Shown here: in pieces, positions 46,160 through 56,167 of the stretch
How the letters are laid out: every line of letters starts with the position of its first letter
How positions within the stretch are numbered: the first letter of the stretch is position 1
Assembly: GCA_030431525.1 (NCBI GenBank)
Contig: JAUIJC010000002.1
Location: 62,001 to 126,000, forward strand
Source of the DNA: Bacteroidia bacterium
Lineage (GTDB): Bacteria; Bacteroidota; Bacteroidia; Cytophagales; JAAEPT01
Length of the DNA stretch: 64,000 nucleotides
Direction: 5' to 3'
The notes under the pieces: model-generated
The model's database searches: none
What the model was told of the DNA's origin: nothing
What the model saw: the letters and a program-made list of their open reading frames with translations, nothing else
Program-made: the position numbers and the translations under genes

Positions 46160-46918
46160 CTATTCCTTTCTCCAATCAGCACTTAAATGGCGCTTGCCAA
46201 CCACTCCAAAAATTTGGGCACGACTCACCTCTTTTTCAAAGGTGGGAATGTCAAAGCTTGGCTCAAGATCAACGGGGACATCCTGTTTTTCAATGATGTC
46301 GGTAAATCCTCTGTTTTCGATTGCTGTTTCAGAAAAGTAAATGGCCAAGCGAAGGGAAAAGTAGTTTCCGTAGGGATAAGGCTTATCTGGATTGACCTCA
46401 AAAACTTCATTGCTGATCCAAAGGCGTTCTCCATTTTCAAAAACCAATTCCCAAATCGCAGGAAATCGGGCAATGCGGTCCTCATCATAATAGCCAGCCT
46501 CTTTGTCCAATTGGGTGCGCACCCCTTGCGTCAGTCGCCAATGAAGGTGCACTCCAGAAATGGGGACATTCAATATGTTTTTATAGTTGGGGTGCTGGCT
46601 AAGGTTTAGGAGTTTTTCGGGTTCAAAGCGTACTTGATGGGGCGTAAAGTCAATATTTTCGATGCCATTGGTATCCGAAAACAAGTTGTTTGTCTCAATG
46701 CCACAAACGGTGCTGTCATCCATGCTGAGCCAAAGCTTCATATCCACAAAGTGCATTGCCTGTTTTCCTACCTCGTGACCATTGGAGTTTCCTTCAATTA
46801 ATTCATAGTAATGAACTCCTTGGATGGATTTTCCAATTAGCCGATGGGAAATTTGGCTAATGTATTCTTTAACAAAGGTTTCGTAGGAAATTGGTGGTGG
46901 AAGCGGGGTGGGTGGCAT
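46160..46918 (-). CDS. Hypothetical protein
   Basis: Intact 252-aa ORF. Confidence 0.7.
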   Translation of the reverse strand: MPPTPLPPPISYETFVKEYISQISHRLIGKSIQGVHYYELIEGNSNGHEVGKQAMHFVDMKLWLSMDDSTVCGIETNNLFSDTNGIENIDFTPHQVRFEPEKLLNLSQHPNYKNILNVPISGVHLHWRLTQGVRTQLDKEAGYYDEDRIARFPAIWELVFENGERLWISNEVFEVNPDKPYPYGNYFSLRLAIYFSETAIENRGFTDIIEKQDVPVDLEPSFDIPTFEKEVSRAQIFGVVGKRHLSADWRKE

Positions 46919-47014
46919 GCTTGAGTGGACTACAGATTTTAGAGAACCAAATTGTTATTGGGTGACTTCTAAACTTGTTCTTGAATAAATTGCGGGAAGA
47001 ACTGAAAATAAGCC

Positions 47015-47731
47015 ATGAATCATAGCTATCAATTATCGGGATTGACCTGCCAAGGATGTGTGGCCAAGGTGAAAGCTACCTTTGAGGCCATGCCTGAAGT
47101 CAAGGAGGCAAAGGTAAGCCTCACTGAATTGGCCTTGGAAACTAAGCAGGAAATCCCATTGGCACAACTTAGGGAGGTGCTTGCCAGTGCAGGAAACTAT
47201 CAGATTTCATCTTCGCCAAAGGTGATGGAGGAGTCCGAGGAATTGCCCGAGAAAAGCCTGACGACTTATAAACCGCTGTTGCTGATTGTTGGATTTATTG
47301 CTGGCGTGACTGCTTTGGCGCAATATCCCTTCGGTGAATTTTCGTCCATGTTATGGATGCGTCATTTTATGGCGGGCTTCTTTCTGGTCTTCTCCTTTTT
47401 CAAGTTTTTGAATTTGGAGGGCTTTGCCAATTCATACCGCATGTATGACATCGTGGCCGAGAAGTGGAAAGGCTGGGGCTATATTTATCCCTTTGTGGAG
47501 CTTGGTCTTGGCGTCCTTTACCTCACCAATGTAGCGCCTGAGTTTACGAACTGGGTAACCATAGTAGTACTCGGGGTAAGCACCATTGGCGTGGTAAAAA
47601 GCAATTTGAACAAACGAAAAATCAAATGCGCTTGTTTGGGCGATGTGTTCAATCTGCCAATGAGTACCGTCACCATCGTGGAGGATGTTTCTATGGTATT
47701 GATGGCGGTTGCCATGCTGGTATTGATTTGA
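47015..47731 (+). CDS. HMA metal-binding domain fused to MauE/DoxX-like membrane region
   Basis: YQLSGLTCQGCVAKVKATFEAMPEV plus four TM segments. Confidence 0.85.
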   Translation: MNHSYQLSGLTCQGCVAKVKATFEAMPEVKEAKVSLTELALETKQEIPLAQLREVLASAGNYQISSSPKVMEESEELPEKSLTTYKPLLLIVGFIAGVTALAQYPFGEFSSMLWMRHFMAGFFLVFSFFKFLNLEGFANSYRMYDIVAEKWKGWGYIYPFVELGLGVLYLTNVAPEFTNWVTIVVLGVSTIGVVKSNLNKRKIKCACLGDVFNLPMSTVTIVEDVSMVLMAVAMLVLI

Positions 47732-47807
47732 TATCCAACATTTCTACTAAGAGGGCCTCCTTTCCTCCCCAACGCTGTCAACTTAAGGGTGAACTGGGAT
47801 ATAAATT

Positions 47808-47970
47808 TTAACCACGGAGAAAGGGAGAAAAGGAGCAGGTCATGATTCAGAGGAGAAAAGGCAAAGCCTTTGGAGAGGGAGAGGTGTAGTGTTCTCCTTT
47901 TCTCAACACACCAATCATTTCATTATTGAACAATATTGAGTCTCCCTACCTCCCTTTCTCCGTGGTTAAA
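47808..47970. repeat. 'CCACAGAG' inverted-repeat element, copy C
   Basis: TTAACCACGGAGAAAGGGAG ... CTCCCTTTCTCCGTGGTTAA. Confidence 0.88.
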
Positions 47971-48000
47971 AACCATCCATTGGGCTACTCCCTTGCACGA

Positions 48001-48384
48001 TTAAATCTCGTATAACTCCAAAGGAAGCTGGTCGGGGTCCTCAAAAAAGGTGAAGCGTTTTCCAGTGAATTCGTCAACGCGGATAGGCTCTGTGATGACA
48101 CTTTTGGCATTAAGTTCCTTAACCACGGCGTCCAAATCGTCCACTTGAAAAGCCAAATGACGTAATCCTCGGGCTTCAGGGCGGGAGGGACGCAATGGCG
48201 TATTTGGAAAGGAAAACAACTCGATGACGTATTGGCCATTAAGGGCTAAATCCAATTTGTAAGATTGCCGTTCTTCTCGATAAACCTCTTGGATAGGCTC
48301 TAAACCAAGGATTTCAGTGTAAAAATGCTTGGACTTTTCGTAGTCTGAGCAGATGATGGCGATATGATGAATTCCCTTCAACAT
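48001..48384 (-). CDS. VOC/glyoxalase-fold protein
   Basis: GIHHIAIICSDYEKSKHFYTEILGL; GLRHLAFQVDDLDAVVKEL. Confidence 0.93.
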   Translation of the reverse strand: MLKGIHHIAIICSDYEKSKHFYTEILGLEPIQEVYREERQSYKLDLALNGQYVIELFSFPNTPLRPSRPEARGLRHLAFQVDDLDAVVKELNAKSVITEPIRVDEFTGKRFTFFEDPDQLPLELYEI

Positions 48385-48438
48385 TGAATCTTGCAGTTGA
48401 AATATGTTAGTTTGTAATCAAAGATAAACCGTTCCTGT

Positions 48439-48849
48439 TTGAAACGCTGTTTAGCCATATTGTTGTCTTTCATGATGTTGCTCACCAACATGAGCTTCAC
48501 TGTGGCCACCCATTTTTGTGGGGGCAAAGCGGTGAAGTCCTCTGTAATGATGGGCAAGAAGGATATTGGCTGTGGGATGGAAATGCCTGTGGTGGATGAT
48601 TGTGAGGACAGTCCACAGCTAACCAAAAAGAGATGTTGTGAGAGTCACTTTGACGAGTTGCAAACGGCTGGCGACTACCACAAAAGCGTACAAGTCCTTG
48701 ATTTGGACATTGAAATAGTGACCGCCTTTTTGGGCGTATTTTTTAAGTTATGGATTGGGGAAACTACTGCCTCACAATCCGTAAGAATCAATTCTCCCCC
48801 CTTAATTCTCAAGAATTTATTGGTTTTGCATCAGGTCTTCAGGCTGTGA
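48439..48849 (+). CDS. Small Cys-rich secreted protein (HYC_CC_PP-like)
   Basis: ATHFCGGKAVKSSVMMGKKDIGCGMEM...KKRCCESHFDELQ pattern upstream of metal efflux genes. Confidence 0.7.
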   Translation: MKRCLAILLSFMMLLTNMSFTVATHFCGGKAVKSSVMMGKKDIGCGMEMPVVDDCEDSPQLTKKRCCESHFDELQTAGDYHKSVQVLDLDIEIVTAFLGVFFKLWIGETTASQSVRINSPPLILKNLLVLHQVFRL

Positions 48850-48930
48850 TAATGGTCCGTGTTGCGTATGTACATCTAGATGTTCCTTACGCTCATGCTG
48901 TCTCATTGTCATTGACCTAAGATTGCTAAT

Positions 48931-51900
48931 GTGCTAAATCAAATTATTCGTTTTTTCCTCTATAACCGATTGGTGACCGCCCTGTTGCTGGTGGCTATCG
49001 TGGCATGGGGAATCATCACTGCACCATTCGGTTGGAAGGTCGGTTTCTTACCTTCTGACCCCGTCCCCGTGGATGCCATTCCAGACATCGGGGAAAACCA
49101 ACAAATTGTATTTACGGAATGGAAAGGGCGTTCGCCCCAAGACATTGAGGACCAAATCAGCTATCCGCTGACCACCTCTTTGCTTGGTATCGCTGGCGTC
49201 AAAACCATTCGAAGTTCCTCCATTTTCGGGACCTCCACTATCTTCATCATTTTTGATGAGGACGTGGATTTCTATTGGTCTAGGTCCCGCATCCTTGAAA
49301 AGCTCAATTCCCTCCCCAAAAATCTATTGCCAGATGGCGTGACGCCCACCTTGGGGCCAGACGCTACGGGCCTCGGGCAAATCTTCTGGTACACCCTCGA
49401 AGGGCGAGATAAGGAGGGAAACCCGACAGGTGGTTGGGATTTGCATGAGATTCGTTCCGCTCAAGATTTCTATGTGAAATACGGATTGAGCGCCGTGGAT
49501 GGCGTTTCCGAGGTGGCCTCCATTGGCGGATATGTCAAGGAATATCAGGTGGATGTCAATCCTGATGCGATGAAGGCCTACGGCATTTCTTTGAAACAGG
49601 TGATCAAGGCTGTCAAGGAATCCAACCGTGATGTGGGCGCCAAAACCATTGAAATCAACCAAGCTGAATATTTCGTGCGTGGCCTCGGCTATGTGAAGAG
49701 TGTGGCGGACTTGGAGATGGCCGTGGTAGATGTACAAGACAATGTCCCGATTCGGATTAAAGACGTGGCGGTCGTCCATTTGGGACCAGAGACACGACGG
49801 GGAGTATTGGATAAGGACGGCGCCGAGGTGGTCGGCGGAGTGGTGATTGCCCGATACGGGGCAAACCCCTTGGCTGTCATCAATCGTGTGAAAAGCAAGA
49901 TTAGGGAGATTTCCTCGGGTTTGCCTTCTAAAACCTTATCCGATGGAAGGGTGAGCCAATTGACTGTGGTTCCGTTCTACGATCGCACCCAGCTCATCAA
50001 TGAAACCTTGGGAACGCTGGAAGAGGCACTTTCCTTGGAGGTGGTGATTACGGTGCTGGTCATCGTGGTGATGATGCTCAATCTGCGGGCTTCCATACTA
50101 GTATCTGGATTGCTCCCAATCGCCATTTTATTGGTTTTTGTAGGCATGCGCTATGTTGGTGTGGATGCCAATATTGTTGCCTTGTCGGGCATCGCCATTG
50201 CCATCGGCACCATGGTCGATTTGGGCATTGTCCTCTCGGAGAATGTCCTGTCAACCATGGATGAGCATCCCGAAAAGAAGTTGGTGGACAGTATCTATAC
50301 CGCATCTTCTGAGGTGAGTGGAGCCATTGTCACGGCAGTGTCTACCACCATCGTCAGCTTCCTTCCAGTGTTCCTGATGGAGTCAGCTGAAGGGAAACTG
50401 TTCCGTCCATTGGCTTGGACAAAGACCTTTGCCTTGGTGGGCGCTTTGATTGTGGCCCTGCTGATTTTGCCGACTTTGGCGTATTGGATGTTTCGGGGGA
50501 GTACAAAGTACGGAGTACAGAGTACAGAGCCTCGCCGTCTGTTCAGAAGCTCCGTACTCAAGAAGTGGTCTGAAAGCTCCGTACTTCGTACTCTGTACTC
50601 AGTACTAAAGAAGGAATACCTCGTAGCGCTTTGTGTCACCTATTTGCTCGCGCAATACTGGATGCCTTTGGGGCCAGATAAATCCTTGTTGATGAATGCC
50701 TTATTTGTAGGCTTGTTGGTGGGATTGGTATTGGGAGGATTCTATCTGCTGGAGCGCTATTACCTGAACATATTGAGCTGGACCTTAGCCAACAAAGGGA
50801 AGTTTCTGCTCATTCCTGCCACCGTGATGGTATTTGGGCTATTTGTATGGCAGGGCTTTGACTCCATATTGGGCTTCATTCCCAAGGCTTTTGACCGTGT
50901 TGGTTGGAATGTTCGCACGACCAAATTATGGTCCTCCATGAGCCATGAGTTTTCGGGCATAGGTCAGGAGTTTATGCCTTCCTTGGATGAGGGTAGCTTT
51001 TTGTTGATGCCCACTTCCATGCCTCATGCCGGAGTGGAGCAGAACAAGCGGGTGGTGCAACAATTGGACATGCTGGTGGCCAATATTCCAGAAGTAGATT
51101 TGGTAGTCGGTAAAATGGGGCGTGCCAATACGGCCATGGATCCTGCGCCAATCTCCATGTATGAGAATATCATCAACTACAAGCCGGAGTTTTTGGTCAA
51201 TGAAAAGGGCCATCGTATTCGTTTCAAGGTGGATGATAAAGACCGATTCATTCTAAGGACTGGGGATGCGATTTCCAATCAAGATGCCTTGAAGCAAGGG
51301 GTTCAGGAAAAGGATTTGGTTCCCGATAAACATGGCCAGTATTTCAGGAATTGGCGTGAGCACATCACTTCTCCTGATGATATCTGGAAGGAGATTGTAA
51401 AGGTGACGAAGCTTCCCGGAGTAACCTCAGCTCCCAAGTTGCAACCCATAGAAACCAGATTGGTGATGTTGCAGACAGGCATGCGCGCACCGATGGGCAT
51501 CAAGGTGTTTGGGCCAGACCTCAAGACGATAGAGGCCTTTGGTCGGGAGCTTGAAGGCATTCTCAAAAATGTCCCGTCTGTTAAAGCAGAGGCCGTTTTT
51601 GCAGATCGCATTGTGGGCAAACCCTATCTCCATCTCAATATCAACCGTTCGGCCATCGCCCGTTATGGGCTGAGCATTGAGATGGTGCAACAGGTGATTG
51701 AGAGCGCTATTGGAGGCATGCCGATTACCACCACGGTGGAAGGCAGAGAGCGCTATCCCGTTAGGGTGCGCTATCCGCGTGAGTTGCGCGACAGTCCAGA
51801 CAAATTGGCAGAGGTGCTGATGCCGACCCCAACTGACGCACAAGTCCCCTTGGGGGAGTTGGTCGATTTTGAATACGTGCAAGGACCGCAAGCCATCAAA

Positions 51901-52668
51901 AGCGAAAACACCTTTTTGCTAGGCTATGTGCTCTTCGATAAACAGGATGGTTTTGCAGAGGTGGATGTGGTGAACGATGCGCAACAAACCATCCAACAGC
52001 GTATTGACGATGGAAGTTTAGTGGTTCCGGCAGGTATCAGCTTCAAGTTTTCAGGGAACTATGAGAACCAAGTGCGTGCCCAAAAACGGCTTTCCATTAT
52101 TGTTCCTGTGGTGCTGGGTGTGGTGTTCTTGATTCTCTATTTCCAGTTCCGTTCGGTCAGCACCTCGCTGATGATTTTCACGGGAATCGCTATGGCCTTT
52201 AGCGGAGCCTTTATGATGCTCTGGCTCTATGGGCAGGATTGGTTCCTGAACGTTTCCGTGTTCGGAGGGAATTTCCGAGAAGTGTTCCAGATGCGGACCA
52301 TCAATCTGAGTGTGGCCGTTTGGGTGGGATTTATCGCCTTGTTTGGCATCGCCACGGACGATGGCGTTTTGATTGGCACCTACCTCGATCAGAGTTTCAA
52401 GAAGCATAATCCTAAGACACTGCAAGAGATTCGGAAAGCGGTGGCCGAAGCAGGGCATCGGCGCATCAAGCCAGCCATCTTGACATCGGCGACCACCTTG
52501 ATAGCCCTCTTGCCGGTGCTTAGCTCAACTGGCCGTGGCTCGGATATTATGATTCCGATGGCCATTCCTGCCTTTGGGGGAATGATTGTGGCCTGCATCA
52601 GTTATTTCATTGTTCCCGTGCTCTATGCTTTGCGCGAGGAACTTCAACTTAAAAAAAGACAATCATGA
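48931..52668 (+). CDS. cusA: CusA/CzcA family heavy-metal RND efflux transporter
   Basis: DAIPDIGENQQIVFTEWKGRSPQDIEDQISYPLTTSLLGIAGVKTIRSSSIFG; EFMPSLDEGSFLLMPTSMPHAG. Confidence 0.96.
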   Translation: MLNQIIRFFLYNRLVTALLLVAIVAWGIITAPFGWKVGFLPSDPVPVDAIPDIGENQQIVFTEWKGRSPQDIEDQISYPLTTSLLGIAGVKTIRSSSIFGTSTIFIIFDEDVDFYWSRSRILEKLNSLPKNLLPDGVTPTLGPDATGLGQIFWYTLEGRDKEGNPTGGWDLHEIRSAQDFYVKYGLSAVDGVSEVASIGGYVKEYQVDVNPDAMKAYGISLKQVIKAVKESNRDVGAKTIEINQAEYFVRGLGYVKSVADLEMAVVDVQDNVPIRIKDVAVVHLGPETRRGVLDKDGAEVVGGVVIARYGANPLAVINRVKSKIREISSGLPSKTLSDGRVSQLTVVPFYDRTQLINETLGTLEEALSLEVVITVLVIVVMMLNLRASILVSGLLPIAILLVFVGMRYVGVDANIVALSGIAIAIGTMVDLGIVLSENVLSTMDEHPEKKLVDSIYTASSEVSGAIVTAVSTTIVSFLPVFLMESAEGKLFRPLAWTKTFALVGALIVALLILPTLAYWMFRGSTKYGVQSTEPRRLFRSSVLKKWSESSVLRTLYSVLKKEYLVALCVTYLLAQYWMPLGPDKSLLMNALFVGLLVGLVLGGFYLLERYYLNILSWTLANKGKFLLIPATVMVFGLFVWQGFDSILGFIPKAFDRVGWNVRTTKLWSSMSHEFSGIGQEFMPSLDEGSFLLMPTSMPHAGVEQNKRVVQQLDMLVANIPEVDLVVGKMGRANTAMDPAPISMYENIINYKPEFLVNEKGHRIRFKVDDKDRFILRTGDAISNQDALKQGVQEKDLVPDKHGQYFRNWREHITSPDDIWKEIVKVTKLPGVTSAPKLQPIETRLVMLQTGMRAPMGIKVFGPDLKTIEAFGRELEGILKNVPSVKAEAVFADRIVGKPYLHLNINRSAIARYGLSIEMVQQVIESAIGGMPITTTVEGRERYPVRVRYPRELRDSPDKLAEVLMPTPTDAQVPLGELVDFEYVQGPQAIKSENTFLLGYVLFDKQDGFAEVDVVNDAQQTIQQRIDDGSLVVPAGISFKFSGNYENQVRAQKRLSIIVPVVLGVVFLILYFQFRSVSTSLMIFTGIAMAFSGAFMMLWLYGQDWFLNVSVFGGNFREVFQMRTINLSVAVWVGFIALFGIATDDGVLIGTYLDQSFKKHNPKTLQEIRKAVAEAGHRRIKPAILTSATTLIALLPVLSSTGRGSDIMIPMAIPAFGGMIVACISYFIVPVLYALREELQLKKRQS
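50500..50607. repeat. In-frame palindromic GTACAAAGTACGGAGTACAGAGTAC element inside cusA
   Basis: GAGTACAAAGTACGGAGTACAGAGTACAGAG ... CTCCGTACTTCGTACTCTGTACTCAGTAC inverted arms, translated as TKYGVQSTEPRRLFRSSVLKKWSESSVLRTLYSVL. Confidence 0.88.
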
Positions 52669-53981
52669 GGGGGACTAACGTAGGGGCGGACCTATGTGTC
52701 CGCCAGAAACATAAGGTAAACCGGCAATTTAGGGCAGACACACAGGTCTGCCCCTACAGGAAACTTCTGCTTTCGGTTTGCTTTTTATTGATGACATGGA
52801 ATGCTTCTGCGCAAACCTTGGATGATTATGTCCAAGAGGCCTTGGAACACAATCCAAGCCTTGAGGCCAGTTACAAAAGCTTTGAGGCGTCCATGCAACG
52901 AGTGGCACAGGCCAAGGGTTTTCCAGATCCTGTCTTGGGTTTTGGGTATTTCATCAGCCCCGTGGAGACAAGGGTTGGTCCGCAACGGGCCAAGTTTTCC
53001 TTGAATCAGATGTTTCCGTGGTTCGGGACGCTTTCAGCCAAACGGGATGTAATGGCCCTGCGTGCCGAGGCTGATTACCAACGGTTTTTGGATGACAGGA
53101 ATATGGTCGTTTTCAAGGTGAAGGGCGCCTATTATCCTTTGCTTGAGCTTGATGAGAAAATCGAATGGCAACAGGAGAATCTCCAGCTATTGACTACTTA
53201 TAGGGAGATGGCTCTGAGCCGTTTTCGGAATGGTCAAGGCACCATGGTTGATGTCCTTCGGGTGGATATGTCCATTGATGACACCAAGATTGAAATCACG
53301 CTTTTGGAACAGCAAAAATGGCCTCTTCAGGTCCAATTCAACCGCCTGTTGAATCGCTCCGACAGTCTGGAAATCATGCATTCGGATAGCCTTGTGATGG
53401 GAGATTCCCTTTCGCTTGGATTGCGAGATAGCCTTATCGCCCAAAATCCAGCTTTGGAACGCATCGAACTAATGCGACAGTCCGCTATCGCCCAGAAAAC
53501 CTTGGCGAGAAAGCAGGGAATGCCACAGCTGGGTGTAGGGGTGGATTATGTGATTGTAGGCAAAAACGAGATGGATGTTCCTGATAACGGACAAGATGTA
53601 CTGATGCCCATGGCGACCATCAGTTTGCCTGTTTTCAGAGGGAAGTATAAGGCGATGAGTGCCGAGGCAGAATTGATGGAGCAGTCTTTTGAGGCCTCCA
53701 AACTGGCCATGGAAAATTCCTTGGTGGTGGATGTAGAGTCTGTGCTCTATGAGCTGGAAAGGTCAAGGCAAACCGTTGCCCTATATGATGAGCAAATCGG
53801 CAGGACTAAACAGGCCGTGACGCTTCTGATTAGTAGTTACAGCACCTCGGGAAATGATTTTGTGGAGGTCCTCCGCATGCAAAAGCAGGCTATCAAGTAT
53901 GAGTTGGCTAAAGCCACTGAACTCAAGAAGTATTGGGTGGCGATGGCCAAGCTGGAGTACCTGATCGGTGAGCCACTGTAA
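52665..53981 (+). CDS. TolC/CusC-like outer membrane efflux protein
   Basis: LDDYVQEALEHNPSLEASYKSFEASMQRVAQAKGFPDPVLGFGYF; ATGA overlap with cusA. Confidence 0.92.
   Translation: MRGTNVGADLCVRQKHKVNRQFRADTQVCPYRKLLLSVCFLLMTWNASAQTLDDYVQEALEHNPSLEASYKSFEASMQRVAQAKGFPDPVLGFGYFISPVETRVGPQRAKFSLNQMFPWFGTLSAKRDVMALRAEADYQRFLDDRNMVVFKVKGAYYPLLELDEKIEWQQENLQLLTTYREMALSRFRNGQGTMVDVLRVDMSIDDTKIEITLLEQQKWPLQVQFNRLLNRSDSLEIMHSDSLVMGDSLSLGLRDSLIAQNPALERIELMRQSAIAQKTLARKQGMPQLGVGVDYVIVGKNEMDVPDNGQDVLMPMATISLPVFRGKYKAMSAEAELMEQSFEASKLAMENSLVVDVESVLYELERSRQTVALYDEQIGRTKQAVTLLISSYSTSGNDFVEVLRMQKQAIKYELAKATELKKYWVAMAKLEYLIGEPL
52678..52760. repeat. Inverted repeat GTAGGGGCGGACCTATGTGTCCGCC ... GGGCAGACACACAGGTCTGCCCCTAC within the 5' coding region of the TolC-like gene
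   Basis: Arms complementary except for a few positions; translated between the start codon and the signal-peptide core. Confidence 0.9.
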
Positions 53982-53992
53982 TAATTGAAAAA

Positions 53993-54087
53993 TACCACGG
54001 AGGTCACTGAGGAATGGAGGGCACAGAGACAGCCTTCTTTGGCATAACATGTCTCCTTCCCTCCATTCCTCTGTGACCTCTGTGGTT
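53993..54087. repeat. 'CCACAGAG' inverted-repeat element, copy D
   Basis: TACCACGGAGGTCACTGAGGAATGGAGGG ... CCCTCCATTCCTCTGTGACCTCTGTGGTTA. Confidence 0.92.
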
Positions 54088-54101
54088 AAAATTGAACTAG
54101 A

Positions 54102-55799
54102 ATGAATGCATTAAAAAATAAATGGTTCCTCGGCATCTCCCTCTTACTCATCGGCTTTATCGCCGGCTATCTCGTCAACGACGGAGGGAAAAATACCGAT
54201 AAACAACACGTTCATGAACAAGAAGCTGGACAGACCATTTGGACCTGTTCCATGCACCCTCAAATCCGAAAAAATGAGGCAGGCGATTGCCCAATTTGTG
54301 GCATGGAGTTGATTCCCCTCGGGGACAAAGAGGAGGCCGGTCCCAATGAGATTCGAATGTCGCCAACTGCCATGCAATTGGCCAATGTGCAGACTTCCAT
54401 CATCGGAAAGGAAACCCCTGTGAAGGAAATTAGGTTGGAAGGAAAAGTTCAACCTGATGAACGTAAACTTCTGACCCAAACCACCCATATAAGTGGACGC
54501 ATCGAGCGCCTATTGGTCAATTATACTGGCGAGCAGGTGCGGAAGGGGCAGGTCTTGGCTTATGTGTATTCGCCTGAATTGGTGACCGCCCAAGAGGAGC
54601 TGTTTCAGGCTTATGCCATTCGCAATGACCAGCCGGAGCTTTATCGGGCTTCCCGCCAGAAACTAAGGAACTGGAAGCTTTCAGAGAAGCAGATTAACGG
54701 GATTCTTCAGGCAGGAAAACCGCGCTTGAACTTCCCGATTTTGGCGGATGTCAGTGGGGTGGTGATTGATCGAAAAGTGAATTTGGGCGACCATGTAAAG
54801 GGCGGACAGCCCTTGTTTGAGATTGCAGATTTGTCTTCCGTCTGGATTCTGTTCGATGTATATGAAAGCGAGCTTTCATGGGTGAAGCAGGGCGATAAAG
54901 TGGAGTTTGTGGTGCAAGGATTACCTGCAAGTGACTTTGAGGGAGAAATCAGTTTTGTTGATCCTGTTATCGATCCCAAGACCCGAGTGGCTAAGGCAAG
55001 GGTGCAGTTCAGTAACAAGAGTGGCCAACTCAAGCCAGAGATGTTTGCCACAGGTATTCTGAAAAGTAAGATTGACGGGGACGAGAATTTGATTGTGGTG
55101 CCCAAGTCTGCTGTCATGTGGACGGGTAAACGCTCTGTGGTGTATGTGAAAACAAGCTCGGATCAGGGAACCAATTTTACGCTTCGGGAAGTGGTGTTGG
55201 GGCCTGTTTTGGGTGAGGGTTATGTGATTGAAAGTGGGCTGTCTGAGGGCGAGGAAATCGCTACGAGCGGAACCTTTAGCATTGATGCATCAGCACAGTT
55301 GGCTGGAAAACCCAGCATGATGATGCAAAAGGAAAAACCCTTGGAGCTGGAAAGGGAAGCCAAGGAAGCCTTGGGCGTGTTGTTTCAAGGGTATCTGAAT
55401 GTGAAGGATGCCTTGTTGATGGATGATTTCAACTTGGCCCAAAAACAGGCAAAAGGCCTTTCCAATGATTTGGAAGAGGTCAGAATGCATTGGTTCAAAG
55501 GGGAATCCCGCAAAACATGGATGAAGTACAGCAATCCTATGGCAAGTGCGCTCTCAGTTATGGAATCCGCGAAAAATTTGGAGGAGGGAAGGGATGCTTT
55601 CCAACTGTTGTCCAACCAGTTTGTCGGTCTGGCCAAGGCCTTTGGTTCACCCTCCACACCGCTCTTTATCCAGCATTGTCCCATGGCTGGGCATAATCAG
55701 GGAGCGGATTGGATTAGTGGTGAGAGGGAAGTGAGGAATCCGTATTTCGGGGAGTCGATGTTGAAGTGTGGTGAGGTGACGGATTCGGTGATGCCTTGA
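54102..55799 (+). CDS. cusB: CusB-like periplasmic adaptor with heavy-metal-binding domain
   Basis: WTCSMHPQIRKNEAGDCPICGMELIPL; adaptor core LADVSGVVIDRKVNLGDHVKGGQPLFEIADLSSVWILFDVYESEL. Confidence 0.95.
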   Translation: MNALKNKWFLGISLLLIGFIAGYLVNDGGKNTDKQHVHEQEAGQTIWTCSMHPQIRKNEAGDCPICGMELIPLGDKEEAGPNEIRMSPTAMQLANVQTSIIGKETPVKEIRLEGKVQPDERKLLTQTTHISGRIERLLVNYTGEQVRKGQVLAYVYSPELVTAQEELFQAYAIRNDQPELYRASRQKLRNWKLSEKQINGILQAGKPRLNFPILADVSGVVIDRKVNLGDHVKGGQPLFEIADLSSVWILFDVYESELSWVKQGDKVEFVVQGLPASDFEGEISFVDPVIDPKTRVAKARVQFSNKSGQLKPEMFATGILKSKIDGDENLIVVPKSAVMWTGKRSVVYVKTSSDQGTNFTLREVVLGPVLGEGYVIESGLSEGEEIATSGTFSIDASAQLAGKPSMMMQKEKPLELEREAKEALGVLFQGYLNVKDALLMDDFNLAQKQAKGLSNDLEEVRMHWFKGESRKTWMKYSNPMASALSVMESAKNLEEGRDAFQLLSNQFVGLAKAFGSPSTPLFIQHCPMAGHNQGADWISGEREVRNPYFGESMLKCGEVTDSVMP

Positions 55800-55836
55800 A
55801 AATCAAAAAGTGGCTGGAGGGAGCTCTAGCCACTTT

Positions 55837-56139
55837 TCATTTTTTAGTAAAAACTCCATCTCTGAATTCCATTTCTAATCTCCCGTTTTTCCATCCGTTC
55901 TCGAGAGCAAAATGAATAGAATGAGTAATGAATTTTGGCGTTACAATTTTGGGCTCAAAGTCTGGAGGTCGGTTTTCTGGGTCATTTGCAAATCCCCACA
56001 CATCATACCATCCAAAATCTACAACAAGATGATTTTTAGGATCTTCAATTGAGAAGATTTTTATGTTGCCTTCGAACTTCCAGAGGTACTCTTTTTCATC
56101 AACGACTACTTTTCGCAAGCCTTTTTTTGATATTGCCAT
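55837..56139 (-). CDS. Hypothetical protein
   Basis: Intact 100-aa ORF, no recognised domain. Confidence 0.6.
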   Translation of the reverse strand: MAISKKGLRKVVVDEKEYLWKFEGNIKIFSIEDPKNHLVVDFGWYDVWGFANDPENRPPDFEPKIVTPKFITHSIHFALENGWKNGRLEMEFRDGVFTKK

Positions 56140-56167
56140 ATATCCTTTACCAAAGGAGAGAGTACTA

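Noticed and set aside
49324-49779. Minus-strand ORF inside cusA
   Set aside because: Shadow of a confidently identified RND transporter
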